A stretch of DNA of 5,973 nucleotides, from positions 1-5,973 of the forward strand of contig JAAEOP010000910.1 of the NCBI GenBank assembly GCA_024223125.1, in the 5' to 3' direction. The position numbers and the translations under genes are program-made. Shown piece by piece: positions 5,436 through 5,973 of the stretch. The notes beneath the pieces were generated by a model. That model was given only the letters and a program-made list of their open reading frames with translations, was not told where the DNA came from and made no database searches. Every line of letters starts with the position of its first letter. The first letter of the stretch is position 1. The stretch is from Chloroflexota bacterium. GTDB lineage: Bacteria; Chloroflexota; Anaerolineae; Promineifilales; Promineifilaceae.

Positions 5436-5481
5436 GCCTCCCGAAGAGGCAAGCGATTTGGGATCGCTGCTCTTCGGGAGG
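5436..5481 (-). terminator. Strong terminator-like hairpin between binding-protein gene and dppB
   Basis: CCTCCCGAAGAG (5437-5448) and CTCTTCGGGAGG (5470-5481) form a perfect 12-bp stem. An inner 6-bp stem AGCGAT/ATCGCT (5452-5457 with 5463-5468) extends it. On the minus strand it is followed by CTCTTTTGAATTTT, a weak U-tract. The 3' arm alone can form a compact alternative, GCCTC-TTCGG-GAGGC (5450-5436), ending at the same place. This suits partial termination after the binding-protein gene, giving more binding protein than permease, as is common in importer operons. Efficiency cannot be judged from sequence. Confidence 0.65.
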
Positions 5482-5490
5482 ACAACCTTA

Positions 5491-5520
5491 AAATCTCAGC
5501 TTACGAAGAAACTCAGATTT
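5491..5520 (-). other. Minor hairpin directly after the binding-protein stop
   Basis: On the minus strand AAATCTGAG (5520-5512) and CTGAGATTT (5499-5491) pair at 8 of 9 positions around a 12-nt loop, followed by a short TT and AAGG. It begins 2 nt after the stop TAA (5525-5523). It is a weak structure that may add to the stronger hairpin 10 nt further on. Confidence 0.35.
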
Positions 5521-5522
5521 AA

Positions 5523-5973
5523 TTATTTGCTTACTACTTGAGCGTCTGCTTGCATACCTTCCTGGTCGGCAATACCGCCAAGCACGTCTGTATACGGTAA
5601 TTGTACCCGGCTGTTAATCATATCAATAGATTGCCGGTTAAACAAAGGAATGTAAGGCAATTTTTCAGCCAAAACAGCCTGTAATTCTTTGTTCATTACA
5701 ATGGCTTTCTGGATATCTGTTTCCGCCAGGAATTCTGTACACAACGCATCATAATCTGGGTCGTTGAAGCCAGGCGTATTGTAGTTGCCGGTGGTGGCTG
5801 TGTCATTCCAACTGGCGAAGAAATCACACACATGATCCGGGTAGATGGTCAAGCTCCAACCCAGGATGTACATATCAAAGTCGGCGTCCACAAAGACGGG
5901 ATTCAAGATGGTGTTGAAACCAGTCAACTCGGATTCCACCGGGATACCCAGTTCACGCATCCATTCAGAAATC
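5523..5973 (-). CDS. ABC transporter substrate-binding protein, family 5, C-terminal part (5' end outside window)
   Basis: The C-terminal 149 residues are present. The frame stays open to the right edge (ISEWMRELGIPVES...), so the true start is outside the window and the ATG at 5960 is internal. It is recognised as the extracytoplasmic solute-binding protein of the peptide/nickel/oligosaccharide type (SBP_bac_5, COG0747). Supporting patterns are DADFDMYILGWSL, where these proteins read D(M/A)xxxGW, then a D-rich FNDPDYDAL segment, and LPYIPLFNRQSIDMI near the end, where the family has a conserved P-(Y/W)-I-P-L-(F/Y) strand. It would bind the solute outside the membrane and deliver it to DppB-DppC. 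It is the promoter-proximal visible gene of the operon and is followed by terminator-like hairpins. The ligand cannot be inferred from this part. Confidence 0.92.
   Translation of the reverse strand, partial: ISEWMRELGIPVESELTGFNTILNPVFVDADFDMYILGWSLTIYPDHVCDFFASWNDTATTGNYNTPGFNDPDYDALCTEFLAETDIQKAIVMNKELQAVLAEKLPYIPLFNRQSIDMINSRVQLPYTDVLGGIADQEGMQADAQVVSK

Noticed and set aside
5523..5960. Separate 145-residue protein starting at 5960
   Set aside because: The frame stays open to the window edge, and the residues before that Met continue the binding-protein pattern. It is an internal Met.

Overview
The window comes from a bacterial chromosome of roughly balanced base composition. Genes are tightly packed and most readable starts have a good Shine-Dalgarno (SD) sequence. 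No rRNA, tRNA or taxonomic marker gene is present, so the host cannot be named from this sequence. The style suggests an environmental Chloroflexota genome (Anaerolineae/Caldilineae type): short palindromic repeats in nearly every gap, ten CGGCCG hexamers in 6 kb, and an oligopeptide-type ABC operon. That is an impression, not proof.

Layout. Positions 1-105 (+) are the last 34 codons of an unidentified gene. Positions 187-993 (+) encode a secreted lipoprotein of the alpha/beta-hydrolase (esterase/peptidase) fold with a readable Ser-Asp-His triad. The rest of the window, 5973 down to 1058 on the minus strand, is a five-gene ABC importer operon of the dipeptide/oligopeptide/nickel (PepT) family. 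In transcription order it holds a substrate-binding protein (C-terminal 149 codons only), permease DppB, permease DppC, ATPase DppD and ATPase DppF. The last gene converges on the hydrolase gene.

How the genes work together. The lipid-anchored binding protein would capture a solute outside the membrane and pass it through the DppB-DppC channel, driven by the DppD-DppF ATPase pair. Both ATPases keep complete nucleotide-binding motifs and the C-terminal four-cysteine motif associated with an iron-sulfur cluster in this family. The solute may be a peptide or, as in many thermophile and Chloroflexota relatives, an oligosaccharide. The neighbouring esterase might prepare substrate outside the cell, but it is on the other strand and the link is speculative.

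Most unusual content lies between the genes. (1) Three gaps each hold a 60-61 bp palindrome made of eight 7-bp units: four heptamers, a 4-5 nt centre, and four heptamers in reverse orientation. Two are built from TCAGTNN and one from GTGGTTG-like units, so the geometry is shared while the sequence is not. Both TCAGT elements begin at the base directly after the TGA stop of the adjoining minus-strand gene. (2) The dppB-dppC gap holds a 94-bp MITE-like element with terminal inverted repeats starting GTAAC, flanked by a perfect 8-bp direct repeat (GTGCGATT). A second small palindrome lies beside it. (3) The gap between the binding-protein gene and dppB holds a strong terminator-like hairpin followed at once by a small hairpin overlapping the dppB SD. 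This is a plausible device for making binding protein in excess over permease. (4) DppB carries an apparent extra pair of membrane segments.
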